DNA of 64,000 bases from Chrysogorgia sp. JL179-B06 (GCA_035772405.1 JAYKKM010000159.1:1246501-1310500), one strand, 5' to 3'. Positions 34,915 through 45,532 are shown, numbered from the stretch's first letter. Notes: generated by a model not told the origin, from the letters alone. Numbers and translations: made by a program.

Positions 34915-35400
34915 AAAGGGATACTCCAGCCAAAATACAAATGTAGTTCATACGAAAGATCTTACTGACTTTAGTTTGATTTCCAAAGTTTCAGCATTCC
35001 TATCAATTTAGTTAAAAATATATGGCTAGTTGAAGTTGGAGAGTTTGAGGATTTTGACGCCATATTGGTTTTGAAAATATGATGTCATTGAGTGATTCTT
35101 TATCGGCAGTGGAGTTGTTTTGATGGCGATTACATAGTTATAGCTGTTGTGAATGTTCTTTGGAGGAACATTAGTCGAAATAAACTATTTAGTTCCTCAT
35201 ACAGGAAAGTAGAGGAGCTCGGCATCAAATACGAGATAGAATCACTCAGTGACGTCATATTTGAGAAAACATATGGCGACGAAATTGGACAAATTCTCCA
35301 ATTGAGGTAGAAATTAACTAAATTGACATAGGAATGCTGAAACTTTGGAGATAAACTAAAGTCAGTAAGATCTTTCATATAAACTCCTTATATACTCTCT
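34915..35400. mobile_element. foldback MITE
   Basis: GAAAGATCTTACTGACTTTAG and TTTCAGCATTCCTATC near 34958-35008 are complementary to 35320-35378. The left edge AAGGGATACTCCAGCC resembles MITE termini seen in cnidarians. ORFs inside come from the symmetry. Confidence 0.7.
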
Positions 35401-35784
35401 AAGTATCTCGTTAACTATATACTCTCTAAGTATCTCTTTAAGGTGTTGCGCGCGCATCATTTTTCACAGAAACTGGCGTCTAAGTAAAGGCAATACAGAC
35501 TGGAAAAATGTTACAAGCGACGAGCAGAATAATGTTATATATCTCACGAAACTACAAGAACTATACAAAATCCAGGTGAGAGGCAATTAGAGGGTCTTAT
35601 CCATATTAAGACCCTTGTTGTCTGCCAGCTAGCAGTTCTGAGAGCGTATTCAGGAAATAAGTTTAACGACTGTATGCATCAACCATACCTAGAAATTCGT
35701 GTACCGTAATAACCTCTCGCTCGTCTTTTTTCCCTAGGTTCTAGCCCTATGGCTGCTAGCAACCCGAAGCCGTTTTGTCGAACT

Positions 35785-36022
35785 CGTACGTAGATTTGAA
35801 GGTAATCTCGGCCAATATTTACCTGATTTTAATTCTGAAAACAGATTTCTAATTACCGAGTCTCAATACATAACATACGTGTCTGTTATATTATGAGAAC
35901 GTGCATACCTTTCGTAAAAACGGTTTATGGCTTCGTCGTATATTATTTTGAACGTTATCTCGATCAACATTTAACCATTTTAAATTCTGAAAATAGATTT
36001 GGAATGAGCGAGTCTAAATAAA
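35785..36022 (+). repeat. dispersed repeat family R, copy C
   Basis: Contains AATCTCGGCCAATATTTA, TTCTGAAAACAGATTT and a second AACGTTATCTCGATCAA block. Diverged relative to copy A. Confidence 0.65.
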
Positions 36023-36059
36023 AACTTTCGGTGAAAAATGGATCCCTGCCGCGGCGAGA

Positions 36060-36665
36060 TTATCACCCTCGCTGTGCACGAGGCATTGTTCTATAGGGTT
36101 ACCCTATAGTGTAGTTATTTTTCTACGTGGCGTTTATAAGCAAATTAGGGTTACCCTACTAGTAAGGTCACCCTATCACTTAGCTAGGGATACCCTAGCA
36201 CTAGGGATATGTTTTTGCCTTATAAACACAATCGATAGGGACTACTCGGACACCCGGGTCAAGTTTTTAGGTATCAGGCCTCTTGATGCACTCGCAAGCC
36301 TCGCATATGTCAATTTCTTCGACGAAGTCGTCGATATAGGGTAGAGTTGGAATGTAGAGCCTCATAAAGGAGTGATAGTTGTTTAACAGTTATAGACATG
36401 ATTGAATAACAAAGAACAATACCATCTAACTGAGGAGAAGTAAGCACAGGTAGTAAAGAGATTAAAATCGATAATACAGCAAGTTTAACATTTTACAGCA
36501 AGTTTAACTAACCCGAATTTCCCGCGTACACGCTCGACGGCGCGAGTATACTTCACCCTAGTCCTAGGGTTACCCTAGCCCGAGCATCTCCTTATATAAA
36601 CGCAAGCCCAACTCCTAGGGTTACCCTAGCCCGTTAATTTCCTTATAAACGCAAGCCCTACTAAC
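36060..36665. repeat. palindromic TAGGGTTACCCTA repeats
   Basis: Two clusters (36095-36215 and 36552-36640) contain CCTAGGGTTACCCTAG-type palindromes and variants (TAGGGATACCCTA), often beside CTTATAAACGCAAGCCC. They look like subterminal repeats of a DNA element whose ends I could not fix. Confidence 0.65.
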
Positions 36666-37055
36666 GCTGCTTATAAAGTAAGGCCCTGCCTTACTATATA
36701 TATGAATACGTTTGTTTTTTAAATTCCATGTCATGTGATTGCAGCTGCAGTAACGCGGCCATGGACAGGTAACATGCTCTAGGAACTTAGGAAGTTGGGT
36801 GTCTAGATTTTCTGGCGCCAATCTAAGTGGTTTCGGAAATTTTGTTATTTCATCAAAGAATGTTTAATTAAAGATATCATAGCGAATAATAATAATTATA
36901 ACAAGTTACGTTTATTTCAAGTGGGGCATGAGTAACGTATATATCGATATCATTCATAAAATATAAACAACAGGTGAACTACCTTGGCTATAGATTTTCT
37001 GGGCGGAAAGCGTAATCGGAGTACAAAGATCAGAGACCAACTTAATATACGTAAA
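36666..37055. other. no gene seen
   Basis: AT-rich with no supported feature. Confidence 0.4.
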
Positions 37056-37059
37056 TATA

Positions 37060-37240
37060 TTGCATAATAATATGGAAACAAGTCAAGTTTTAAAACATTT
37101 GTACTGAAGTTTAGTTGCGAACTTACAACATCTTCAGAGTAATAATTAAATTGAAGATCAGTTGTAAGTTCACAACGAAACGTTAGTAAAAATGTTTTAA
37201 AACTCGACTTTTTTCCATAATTATGGCAATACATTTACAT
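37060..37240. mobile_element. foldback with inverted hammerhead-like cores
   Basis: The outer arms pair (GTTTTAAAACATTT with AAATGTTTTAAAAC). Each arm has TGAAGAT, GTTGTAAGTTC, AC and AAAC. The minus copy reads CTGAAGA with TAAA, and the plus copy reads TTGAAGA with GAAA. Each is one base from consensus, so both are probably dead. Confidence 0.65.
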
Positions 37241-37434
37241 AAACTGGTGAACTAATGACAATATGATTAAAATTGATTATTAAAATATTGGATATGAAAC
37301 GTGTGTACCGCGCGTGTGCAATGACAACCTTATTTGAAATTGATTAGTTAAAAACCATGATACTTACATATTTATGATACTTTCCACACATATCTATGAG
37401 CTGGGAGAATAAGGATAGAAATACGTTCTGCAAA

Positions 37435-37640
37435 AACCCCTCACCCGCCTTTTCTAAACCCAGCCATGGTCCCCAGGGCCGTACGCCGTGTATTTATTTT
37501 ATTGTCTGCAGATAACAAATCGCACGTAGATTTTGAACGTTATGTCGGCCAATATTTAACAGTTTCAATTCGGAAAACAGATTTGGAATTAGCGAATCCA
37601 AGTACATAACATACGTGCAGCCTATCATATTACGAGAACG
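37435..37640 (+). repeat. dispersed repeat family R, copy D
   Basis: Contains CCTCACCCGCCTTTTCTA, CGTTATGTCGGCCAATATTT, AATTCGGAAAACAGATTTGG and ATTACGAGAACGTGTATAC. Confidence 0.65.
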
Positions 37641-38159
37641 TGTATACTCTTCTAAAAACCTGTTTATTTAGTTCGTCAGATCACAAATCGCCAATGGCTG
37701 GTAAGAATTTCGGTTCACCTAACAGTGATAAACTGAATAGTCGAGCGCTTAAACTACACGAGCCTCTGGCTCGGTTAAATACCTGTATGCAACCTTATTC
37801 TGCGTTTTAGACTCTAATTATATCATACTTGAACTACTTGTAGATATAACAAAGCCACATTACGATAAAATATCTGTTTTCAGTCAGTTTGAATTTTCTT
37901 GATAACGTATAGGGTACTAGAAGCCTGAAACTGACGTGCAATGTCCGTTTTTGGCTTTACTTTTTGCTTGGCTGTCAGAGTTCCAGTTAGATAGTTAGTG
38001 TCTCTGCCTATAACGTGGAAGAATGGGCTATATACTGTATAATTGAGACATACAAGTAGTATATACAGTTCATTCTCTAGTATGTATAACCACCTCGGAG
38101 TCAGGAGTATAATTTCTCGCTTACAGGAGATGATCACAGAGACCCAAACCTAGTGTAAT

Positions 38160-38375
38160 GTACTGTTTAATAAACGAGTAGCAGTATTTTATCAGGTTTA
38201 AAACACGAGGGCGTAACCCCAGTCTTTTAAATCTGATAAATTAAACACGTGCTGCGAGTTTAAACGGATTCAAAAACAACCCATTTAATAAGTTCATTGG
38301 CGTAGTAATTTTGAAAATCAATGTTGTCTAGCATGGTAGTGATTTCCTTTGTCTTTTCCTTATGAATTATTGATG
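38160..38375 (+). mobile_element. foldback repeat family F1, copy 2
   Basis: A hairpin head (TAATAAACGAGTAGCAG with TGCTGCGAGTTTA) precedes the shared body AAGTTCATTGGCGTAGTAAT. It is shorter and more diverged than copy 1. Confidence 0.65.
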
Positions 38376-38524
38376 AGTTTTTTAATCATATGCGATAGCT
38401 ATAAAGCATGAGCAGTCGATCTATATGTATGGTATTTCCAAGGGCGAGCCGAAGGCTAGCCGTGTAAATCCTATACAGATAGCCAAGTAAAACGAAGTTA
38501 AAGTTTGAAGAAATCTCTCGATTT

Positions 38525-38625
38525 ACAGATATTGATTAAATATTAATTTCTTTTGAATTTTCTTCATGAATTATTATCATTAATAATTCATGAAGAAAAT
38601 TCAAAATAAATTAATATTTAATATT
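38525..38625. repeat. near-perfect palindrome, arms about 42 bases
   Basis: TTTTGAATTTTCTTCATGAA pairs with TTCATGAAGAAAATTCAAAA around TTATTATCATTAATAA; flanking TTAATATTTAA words extend it. Confidence 0.85.
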
Positions 38626-38682
38626 TTATTCTTTAAATACTAGGCCTGACTGATTCGTGACTGTATTCACGAAGTTCATTAA

Positions 38683-38846
38683 CAATGACTCTAATCTTGA
38701 GTTACACTAGTAGTATAGGACGTTAATCCCCTCGCCCGGCGCGAAGGCCTGAGGGCGAGGGTGATAATATCGAGTGTGAGTGCGCTTTTAGAATACAGGC
38801 ATATGACTCTAATCTTGAGTTACACTAATAGTATAGGACGTTAATA
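38683..38846. repeat. 45-base direct repeat around a GC-rich insert
   Basis: ATGACTCTAATCTTGAGTTA through GGACGTTAAT occurs at 38683-38728 and 38803-38846. The 75 bases between include CCTGAGGGCGAGGGTGATAA, the complement of a motif also at 30592-30612. Either a long target-site-like duplication or unequal exchange. Confidence 0.75.
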
Positions 38847-39114
38847 GAATAATAATCAAAAAAGCAACAGCGCTGTGCACAAATGACGTCATGATTCATG
38901 TTTATCCTTAAACCATTAATTATTGCTTTCGGCTCATTAAAACGTGTATTTAAAAGCGTGTGACGCTCACTCTTTGTCACGCTAATTACACGCTGTCCAA
39001 ATACCATACAGTATAATAAACCTCTTATTAACCTCTTCTACTGCACTTGTCATTACTATAAAATATCAGATCTTGGTCTAATATTTTACCGTAACGACCG
39101 TGCTGTCTGTTAAA

Positions 39115-39415
39115 AATTCATTAATATTTCATGAAGAAAACACAAAGGAAAATCACGACCGTATATCCTATCTTTATACGGTGATAAAGATTCGTTCTAA
39201 TTTACATGAACTTTTCCTTCGATTTTCTCGGCGCAAATGGCTTGAATCACTGAAATAGTTGGTAAACATGATTATTTAGATGCAGTCGTTTTTGAAGCCG
39301 TTCAAAACACTCGCAGAACGTGTTTTATCGGGTCTAAAACACTCCGCTATCGCGTCCATTTGAAAATTTTAAATTCACCCGATAAAACACTGCTGCAAGT
39401 GTTTGAAACTATACA
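39115..39415 (-). mobile_element. foldback repeat family F1, copy 3 (inverted)
   Basis: On the minus strand the hairpin head (GTTTTATCGGGT/ACCCGATAAAAC) precedes GAAAATCGAAGGAAAAG and TTTCCTTTGTGTTTTCTTC. It matches copies 1 and 2 in order. Confidence 0.6.
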
Positions 39416-39533
39416 TATAATTTGATAACTATCAGCGGTATTTTAAACTGTACATTAATACTTCCAGTGCTGTACTTTACAAACGCAACATTCTACTACA
39501 TGCTACATACTACATTGTACTTGAGTTATTTCA

Positions 39534-39579
39534 CTAACTAACTAACTAACCAACCAACCAACCAACCAACTAACCAACC

Positions 39580-39614
<35 letters not shown>

Positions 39615-39618
39615 CAAC
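39534..39618. repeat. (ACTA/ACCA)n tetranucleotide repeat
   Basis: About 21 tetranucleotide units with blocks of ACCA inside ACTA. Confidence 0.95.
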
Positions 39619-39624
39619 CACTGT

Positions 39625-39850
39625 ATAATATACATAACTCGTGTTAAGGCTGTCGGAAGCGGTCTCCGTAGCTCAGTGGTCAGAGCACTGCACTATAGCA
39701 TCGCAGGTTTGCGGGTTCAATTCCAGCCGGAAGGCCTTGAAGTTATACATTTTTCGCAACTGGTCCCGGTTTGTATATATTCCAACACTCGAATTTTCCT
39801 TCACCATGCATAAATCCTTAGAACATGTAGTATAATCGAGTAAAATGCCA
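39625..39850 (+). mobile_element. tRNA-derived SINE (S1 family)
   Basis: A tRNA-like head at 39661-39735 has CGTAGCTCAGTGGTCAGAG (A box and D arm) and GGGTTCAATTCC (B box). The anticodon region ACTATAGCATCG is tRNA-Ala-like but distorted. The body AACTGGTCCCGGTTTG and the tail AACACTCGAATTTTCCTTCA are shared with 42.4-42.7 kb. The T arm does not pair, so this is not a working tRNA gene. It lies just upstream of the HEPN exon. Confidence 0.8.
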
Positions 39851-39911
39851 AATATTACTAACTAATGTTATTTTTTTACATAGTAACTGACCTTGCTGCA
39901 CCTGGGACATA

Positions 39912-40383
39912 ATGGGAGAAGACAGATGTTGTTTTAGTAAAAGTCAACTCAACTATTTCCGTGTTTGTCATCTTGCGGCCAACGTACTTCCTGGTGTTCT
40001 GAGAAACATTTTCATTAAACAATGGAACCTTAAATATGGCACGCAGTTTGGAAATTGGGGAAACAAAACGAAGAATGGTGAAGATTTTGTTAGGTTGGAA
40101 TCTCCTGCAAATAAAAAACGTAATAAAGAACTATTGGATGTGATGATTGAGGGAGATGTTGCAAAATGGGATTGTACGAAACTGTTCTACGCTATTCTTT
40201 TTTCTAATTCGATTGGCGTAACCTTGGATTATAAAATTCGTCAGCATGTGAATGAGTTACGAGAATTCCGGAACGAGTCGTTTGCTCACGTCAATCAAGG
40301 CGAAGTGTTCCTCCTCGGATTTCCAGAAAATCGTAAATAAAATTCTTCAAGCACTCCTTGGTCTCGATCAAGAAACGTTTGAG
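39912..40383 (+). CDS. HEPN-domain exon of an NLR-like receptor (frameshifted)
   Basis: From the ATG at 39912 the frame encodes about 130 residues resembling a DZIP3-type HEPN domain. QLNYFRVCHLAANVLPGVLR opens it, and the helix HVNELREFRNESFAH holds the RNase-type motif R-x5-H (R at 40269-40271, H at 40287-40289). Just after FAHVNQ (about 40298-40302) the frame must shift by one base. The other frame then continues with SSSDFQKIVNKILQALLGLD and meets a consensus donor, GAG|GTGAGA, at 40383/40384. In family members this helix follows directly, so one base appears to be surplus here. Read straight through, the protein would stop at 40338-40340. The exon joins in phase 0 to 42874. HEPN domains often cleave RNA or mediate effector assembly; which applies is unknown. 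The indel may be a sequencing error or a real null allele. Confidence 0.7.
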
Positions 40384-40469
40384 GTGAGATTGCAAGAATT
40401 ATTCTTGAACTTCATCCAAAGTTCGTGAAAATGAACTGTGCTCTTTTTATATTACATGTATTAGATCTT

Positions 40470-41105
40470 AGAATATGCTTGTGAGATATACCACTTTAGT
40501 TTACTAGATTATCTATGTAATCAGCTCGAACGGATACAAAAGAGAGCATTGCGTATTATATATTCTAATTCGTCGTACGATGAGGCTCTAGACTTAATAT
40601 TATCTTATTTAATAACGCTTAAAGTGTTTATGAAACGAAAACTAATAGGTCATATTACACAATCTTGAATAACTCGAGAACGAGATAAGGTATGGAAGAA
40701 CTACAAACGCCATTCTTTATCGTATGAGAAGCTCTTTCAAATAAATCAATAAAAAGTCATCTCAATTTTCGTTTCATAAACACTTTAAGAGCAGGCGTTC
40801 CGAGATATTTTAAATAATAAGTCGCATAAGTTAAACTGCTTACTTCCATCAGAAAAAATGTTAGATATAACTTGTGACGAAGTACACAATATTCTATATA
40901 TACCAAGGGTTAAAACTGAGAGGAACAAAAACACATATATTTTCTCTTGTTTAAACTTAAAGTAAATTGTAATTTTTGTAATAATTTTAGTAATTTTAAT
41001 ATTATGTCATTTTAATAGTTTTTTAAACCATTTTAAGTAATGTATGATAGTTAAATTTTGGTGGAATTCAGCCATAATTAGGCTGCAATGCCAAATTCTT
41101 ATTAA
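40470..41105 (+). pseudogene. LINE reverse transcriptase C-terminal relic
   Basis: Translation shows the post-RT region typical of non-LTR elements: NQLERIQKRALRIIYSNSSY, then after an insertion KLNCLLPSEKMLD and PRVKTERNKNTYIFS ending near 40960. The tail CTGCAATGCCAAATTCTTAT follows. The frame is interrupted by a small inverted-repeat insertion at 40619-40788. Confidence 0.65.
40619..40788. mobile_element. 170-base inverted-repeat MITE
   Basis: The ends AAAGTGTTTATGAAACGAAA and the exact complement at 40767-40788. It interrupts the LINE relic. Confidence 0.75.
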
Positions 41106-41229
41106 ACTCAAACTTATACATATAACGTTCGTCAGCCGGCAACCGCTATCAGTGCGCAGGCTCTTTCATCGTCGCCTTATCATGCATAAATGTTTAAAAA
41201 TTGACGATGACTTGTAATCCAGGCATAAC

Positions 41230-41432
41230 GTGTTATCGATGATGTTCTCTGGATTTAGAGTTTTAAGTTTTGAGCTTGGTACTTCATGCCTTCGTCAGAA
41301 TTAAGAACCTGACACAACCGGAAATCAAAACATTACAATGGTCAGACGCTCACAGCGATTAATACGGAAACACGAGAAGAATCACGACGAAGAACTTACC
41401 ATCAACCATTTCTGACGAAGGCTCGCAAGCGA
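41230..41432. mobile_element. Penelope-like 3' relics beside a TA array
   Basis: The plus strand has CTGACGAAGG with a CTCGC/GCGAG stem at 41407-41430, running directly into TA repeats where GAAAC should be. The minus strand near 41298-41265 has CTGACGAAGG as well. Both look like hammerhead-type 3' ends that have lost half the core. Confidence 0.45.

Positions 41433-41499
<67 letters not shown>
41431..41499. repeat. (TA)n microsatellite
   Basis: A pure TA array bordering the palindrome at 41520-41608. Confidence 0.95.
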
Positions 41500-41500
<1 letters not shown>

Positions 41501-41519
41501 TTTAGATGAATATTAATAA

Positions 41520-41820
<301 letters not shown>

Positions 41821-41893
<73 letters not shown>
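41821..41893. repeat. (TA)n microsatellite
   Basis: A pure TA array directly abutting the hammerhead module. Confidence 0.95.
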
Positions 41894-41896
<3 letters not shown>

Positions 41897-41950
41897 CAAT
41901 CTACAGACACGTGTTTCGCTGTACAACAGCTCATCAGTGTAGCTTGGAAC
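41894..41950 (-). ncRNA. type I hammerhead ribozyme with palindromic stem III
   Basis: Minus strand. Stem I is CTACA (41942-41938) with TGTAG (41905-41901), extended past a small internal loop by GTTC (41950-41947) with GAAT (41897-41894). The core CTGATGA is 41937-41931. Stem II GCTGT/ACAGC has a TGT loop (41930-41918). GAAA is 41917-41914. Stem III is ACACGTGT (41914-41907), with C at 41906 as cleavage nucleotide. It differs from the 7372 copy mainly in the stem II loop and the outer stem, where changes preserve pairing. Confidence 0.85.
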
Positions 41951-42194
41951 AATCTGAATGAGTCTGACTCGGTAATTATACACTTTACGATCGTGATTGA
42001 CAACCGCTTGTGGGACAACACCGGCAATCAGAACATCCAGATAGCGTGAAGTGCGCATGGGGCCAGAGTGCTCAAACTGCCACAAGGATAGTGAGCGTTG
42101 CATTATCGCTAAAGGACACCCACGTTTACTTCACAGAGTGCTCAACAACACCGAAGTGAAGGAGCGTAAATAATTCAATTATATAAATAAACAA

Positions 42195-42198
<4 letters not shown>
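41894..42198 (-). mobile_element. (TA)-bounded hammerhead module, 305 bases
   Basis: Between TA arrays on both sides. In hammerhead sense the order is GCTCCTTCACTTCGG, CACTCTGTGAAG, the GCTC...GAGC hairpin (42096-42070), TGTCCCACAAGCGGTTGTC, then the ribozyme. AGAGTGCTCAA occurs twice (42066 and 42136). It shares blocks with the 7.3 and 7.9 kb modules. Confidence 0.7.
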
Positions 42199-42261
<63 letters not shown>

Positions 42262-42274
42262 GTATATATATATG

Positions 42275-42363
<89 letters not shown>

Positions 42364-42380
42364 GTATATATGTATATATG
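42199..42380. repeat. (TA)n with regular TG interruptions
   Basis: TA array with TGTA substitutions at irregular 8-24 base spacing. Confidence 0.95.
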
Positions 42381-42717
42381 TATATGTGTATAAAATGTAT
42401 ATATTGCAACACTCGAAATTTTCCTTCACCACAAATCCTTACCACATGTAGTTTCATCGAGTGAAATGCCAAATATTACTTGTAATACCCAGAATCTTAT
42501 CCCGGCATTAGCACCACTATATATACAGAACTCGTGACTAGGCTCTCGGCAACGGCTTCCGTAGCTCAGTGGTCAGAGCACTGCACTAGCATCGCAGGGT
42601 CGCGGGTTCAATTCCAGCCAGAAGGCCTCTAAGTTGCATTTTTCGCAACTGGTCCCGGTTTGGTCTTAAAATGTATATATTCCAACACTCGAAATTTTCC
42701 TTCACCACGAATCCTTA

Positions 42718-42718
<1 letters not shown>
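42381..42718 (+). mobile_element. SINE S1 family, one 3' part plus one full copy
   Basis: 42390-42480 carries only the SINE tail (AACACTCGAAATTTTCCTTC). 42553-42718 is a full copy: CGTAGCTCAGTGGTCAGAG, GGGTTCAATTCC, AACTGGTCCCGGTTTGGTC and tail. The pair is bounded by TA arrays. Flanks before the tRNA-like head (ACTCGTG, GGCT.TCGG) are also shared with the 39.6 kb copy, so the unit extends 5' of the tRNA part. Confidence 0.75.

Positions 42719-42772
<54 letters not shown>
42719..42772. repeat. (TA)n microsatellite
   Basis: A pure TA array about 100 bases before the exon at 42874. Confidence 0.95.
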
Positions 42773-42774
<2 letters not shown>

Positions 42775-42873
42775 TGTATATGTATATGTTTTACATATCC
42801 ATGACTCCACTGAAAATCACTTTTGTTAGTGGACTTCCTGAATAAATATTGTTACTACTATTTTTACTACTAG

Positions 42874-45477
42874 GTGAAGAGTATTCAAAAGCAGAGCTCG
42901 TTCTCGACTGAAGAGGTTTACGAATTAGAAGAAAACTTTGAAAGAGAAAGAAAGAGCAAGGAAGAGTTGGATATGAGAATTGGTGGTTTAGAGGATCGCG
43001 TGGAAATCTTGGAAAATAGAGCAGAGGAAGATATGCAGACATTTAAGAACGCTTATGTTTCCAGTGCTACAACTAGCGAGATTTTACTAGGAAATGCTAG
43101 CATTAAGGAGCAAACAACTTCGCCATTCATTTCCCTTCCTCGGAGACCTGTTCATCAAGTAATCAAAAGACACCATGTCGAGGCTTCCCGCAACTCTCTA
43201 GCTGAGTTAAATTACAAGCACGTTGATAAAGTTACAGCTCTTTATATCATTGGTGGTTCAGGATCTGGTAAGAAAGAATGCGCAAGACAGCTTGGGAAAG
43301 CTAGTTCAGGACAGAGATCGTTTGTAATGACACTCGATGCGCGGAACATGGAAGTGTTTTCAAGTACGGTCAAAGAGTTGGCGTTGCGGCTCGGTTTCTC
43401 GGACGAAATTTTACCATGTTTTCAGCAAGTGTCGATAAAATCTCAGATTGAAATCCATTCGCTGTTTATTCGTCAGAAAATGGCTTATTTGCCACCATGG
43501 TTACTCATAGTCGACGGACTGACCAGGGATATGCTATTGGTGCTAGAGTACCTGCCTCAGATTGGTGTTGTTGGCAACGGGCAAATGATTATCACAACGC
43601 AAGACAAGTCAATGGTATCGGATGGTCCATACACGTCCTGTATATCCCTTTGCAATGGATTAAGTACCGATGAATCGTTTCAGCTGCTCACCTCAATTTC
43701 TGGTGCTCCTGATCCCATGACAGCGAAAGTCGTTTCCCAGATGTTAGGATATCAACCAATGTTTCTCGTTTCGGCGGCAAATCGAGTAAAGAAGCTTTGC
43801 AGTAAATCTGGAAAGTCCGCTGAAGTTACCTGGAAGGAGCATCTGGAGAACTCAAAGAGCCGATACAAAACCGAGGAATTACCTTATTATGTTGCAGCAT
43901 TGAATCAAATTACCCGCTCCAGAGTGGAATCTGTCATTGAAATGTTAATGAAACGAAGTCCAGTCTACGAAGAATTCTTCCATCTCTTGGTATTGGCACA
44001 AGGTGCTGGTCTACCACTCAACTTTGTCGTTAATTGTCTCTCTTCTCAGTTAAACCTCGATGGAAAAGAAGCAGAGGCTCTTTTACGCGAATGCCTTATT
44101 CTCAGTTTTTCTTCCACGGGATATCATGAATTCATTGAAGTCAACGGAGTTATTTACAAGCTTCTTGTCGATATTCTTACGCCATCTGTAAGAACTGAAC
44201 AAATGGTTCAAAGACTGAGATGTATCTGTCATTTTGTGGTCAATGCCATGCACGATCCTACGCCACATAAAGTATTCAAGCTGTTTACTCCAAAGATCCT
44301 CAACTACCTTACGCTGTTGGACCTTCGTTTTCCAGATAACGTTGAACAGAGAAGTTTACATCACGAACTAGGCGAAGCTTTTCTTTATGTTCTCGTTGAC
44401 TACAGTTCTGCTGTGCAATGTTTCACGAAAGCCATGTCGATTTTTGAAAACGCAAACGAAGTAGCTCATCCTGAGTACGCGCGCATCTTGAGCAGCCTGG
44501 GTAACGTATTTCGTCTAACCGGAAGTATGGACGAGGCGTGCAAATACCTTAATAAAGCCCTGAAGCTATTGAAATCTTTGTACAGCGGTCTTCTGAACGA
44601 GGACGTCGCCAGTTGCTTGAGTAGCCTGGGTCTTGTTTACCAGTCCAAAGGTGATCTCGACCGCGCGAGAGAGCTGCACCATCGAGCGTTAACCATACGA
44701 GAACAAATCCACGGAGACGACCACATCAAGACAGCGACAAGTCTGAATAACATTGGCGGTGTTTACCACGAGAGAGGAGACCTGGGAACGGCGAAGGAGT
44801 ATTACTGGAGAGCCTTGGAGATCAAAGGAAGGAACTATGGTTGGGATTTCCCCCACGTCGCCAATAGCTTCAATAATATCGCTGAGATCTCCCACGAACA
44901 GGGTGACATATGCGGAGCTCTGTTAGTGCACAGACGAGCACTGAAGATCAGACAACGTCTATATGGTGAAGACCATCCAGATATTGCCAACAGTCTGAAT
45001 AACATTGGTGTTATTTACCACAACCTTCGTGATCTTCCCTCGTCGCGCAAGTACCACGCGAGAGCCCTCGATATCCGGAAGAAGGTTTACGGAGACGAGC
45101 ACGCCGAGGTCGCATCGTCTTTGAGTAATCTCGGAGCAGTCTACTACGAAGAAGGTGATTTGGGAAACGCCGAGAAATACCATACCCAGGCCCTTCGCAT
45201 TCGGCAACGGCACTCCGTGACGTCAGCTCATCCGGATGTCATCACAAGTTTACTGAATCTCATGAGAGTCTATGTTGCTGATCAAGAAATTTCAACGGCG
45301 ACTGTTTATGCTTACGAAGTGTTCAAAGTTTCTCAGCAGCTGTATGGCCTGAAAGATCGCAGAACTGTTACAGCATTTCAAAGGGTGACGGAACTATCGA
45401 AGAGGGAATCACAAGGTCAGACTATTGACTTTTCATTTAGTACGTATGAATATGTAGAAAGACTGTCTTGTCTTTAA
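42874..45477 (+). CDS. NB-ARC-like ATPase and TPR exon of an NLR-like receptor
   Basis: The frame begins right after a splice acceptor; GTG at 42874 is an internal valine codon, not a start. Residues 1-60 (exon numbering) are charged and probably coiled coil (YELEENFERERKSKEELD). A STAND-type ATPase follows: P-loop GGSGSGKK at 43252-43275 (residues 127-134), Walker B WLLIVDG near 43500-43518, sensor-like MIITTQ, and a GLPL-like region LGYQPMFLVSAA. From about residue 490 to 840 come some seven TPRs of the kinesin-light-chain/NPHP3 type (SLNNIGVIYH, ALDIRKKVYGDEH, SLSNLGAVYYEEGDL). The C-terminus is FSTYEYVERLSCL. Such STAND-TPR proteins sense ligands and oligomerise; with the upstream HEPN exon this looks like an invertebrate innate-immune or cell-death receptor. 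The exon itself is intact over 867 codons. Confidence 0.9.
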   Translation: MKSIQKQSSFSTEEVYELEENFERERKSKEELDMRIGGLEDRVEILENRAEEDMQTFKNAYVSSATTSEILLGNASIKEQTTSPFISLPRRPVHQVIKRHHVEASRNSLAELNYKHVDKVTALYIIGGSGSGKKECARQLGKASSGQRSFVMTLDARNMEVFSSTVKELALRLGFSDEILPCFQQVSIKSQIEIHSLFIRQKMAYLPPWLLIVDGLTRDMLLVLEYLPQIGVVGNGQMIITTQDKSMVSDGPYTSCISLCNGLSTDESFQLLTSISGAPDPMTAKVVSQMLGYQPMFLVSAANRVKKLCSKSGKSAEVTWKEHLENSKSRYKTEELPYYVAALNQITRSRVESVIEMLMKRSPVYEEFFHLLVLAQGAGLPLNFVVNCLSSQLNLDGKEAEALLRECLILSFSSTGYHEFIEVNGVIYKLLVDILTPSVRTEQMVQRLRCICHFVVNAMHDPTPHKVFKLFTPKILNYLTLLDLRFPDNVEQRSLHHELGEAFLYVLVDYSSAVQCFTKAMSIFENANEVAHPEYARILSSLGNVFRLTGSMDEACKYLNKALKLLKSLYSGLLNEDVASCLSSLGLVYQSKGDLDRARELHHRALTIREQIHGDDHIKTATSLNNIGGVYHERGDLGTAKEYYWRALEIKGRNYGWDFPHVANSFNNIAEISHEQGDICGALLVHRRALKIRQRLYGEDHPDIANSLNNIGVIYHNLRDLPSSRKYHARALDIRKKVYGDEHAEVASSLSNLGAVYYEEGDLGNAEKYHTQALRIRQRHSVTSAHPDVITSLLNLMRVYVADQEISTATVYAYEVFKVSQQLYGLKDRRTVTAFQRVTELSKRESQGQTIDFSFSTYEYVERLSCL

Positions 45478-45532
45478 AGAAACGACAACATGAATTGTGA
45501 GACAACATACATATAGAATTTGAAGCTTATAA

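Noticed and set aside
36545..36660. Interstitial telomeric repeats (TTAGGG-like)
   Set aside because: The motif is an isolated palindrome GGGTTACCC, not tandem TTAGGG.
39661..39735. Possible tRNA-Ala gene
   Set aside because: A and B boxes are present, but the T stem and acceptor stem do not pair, the anticodon loop is too long, and the same head recurs with SINE bodies.
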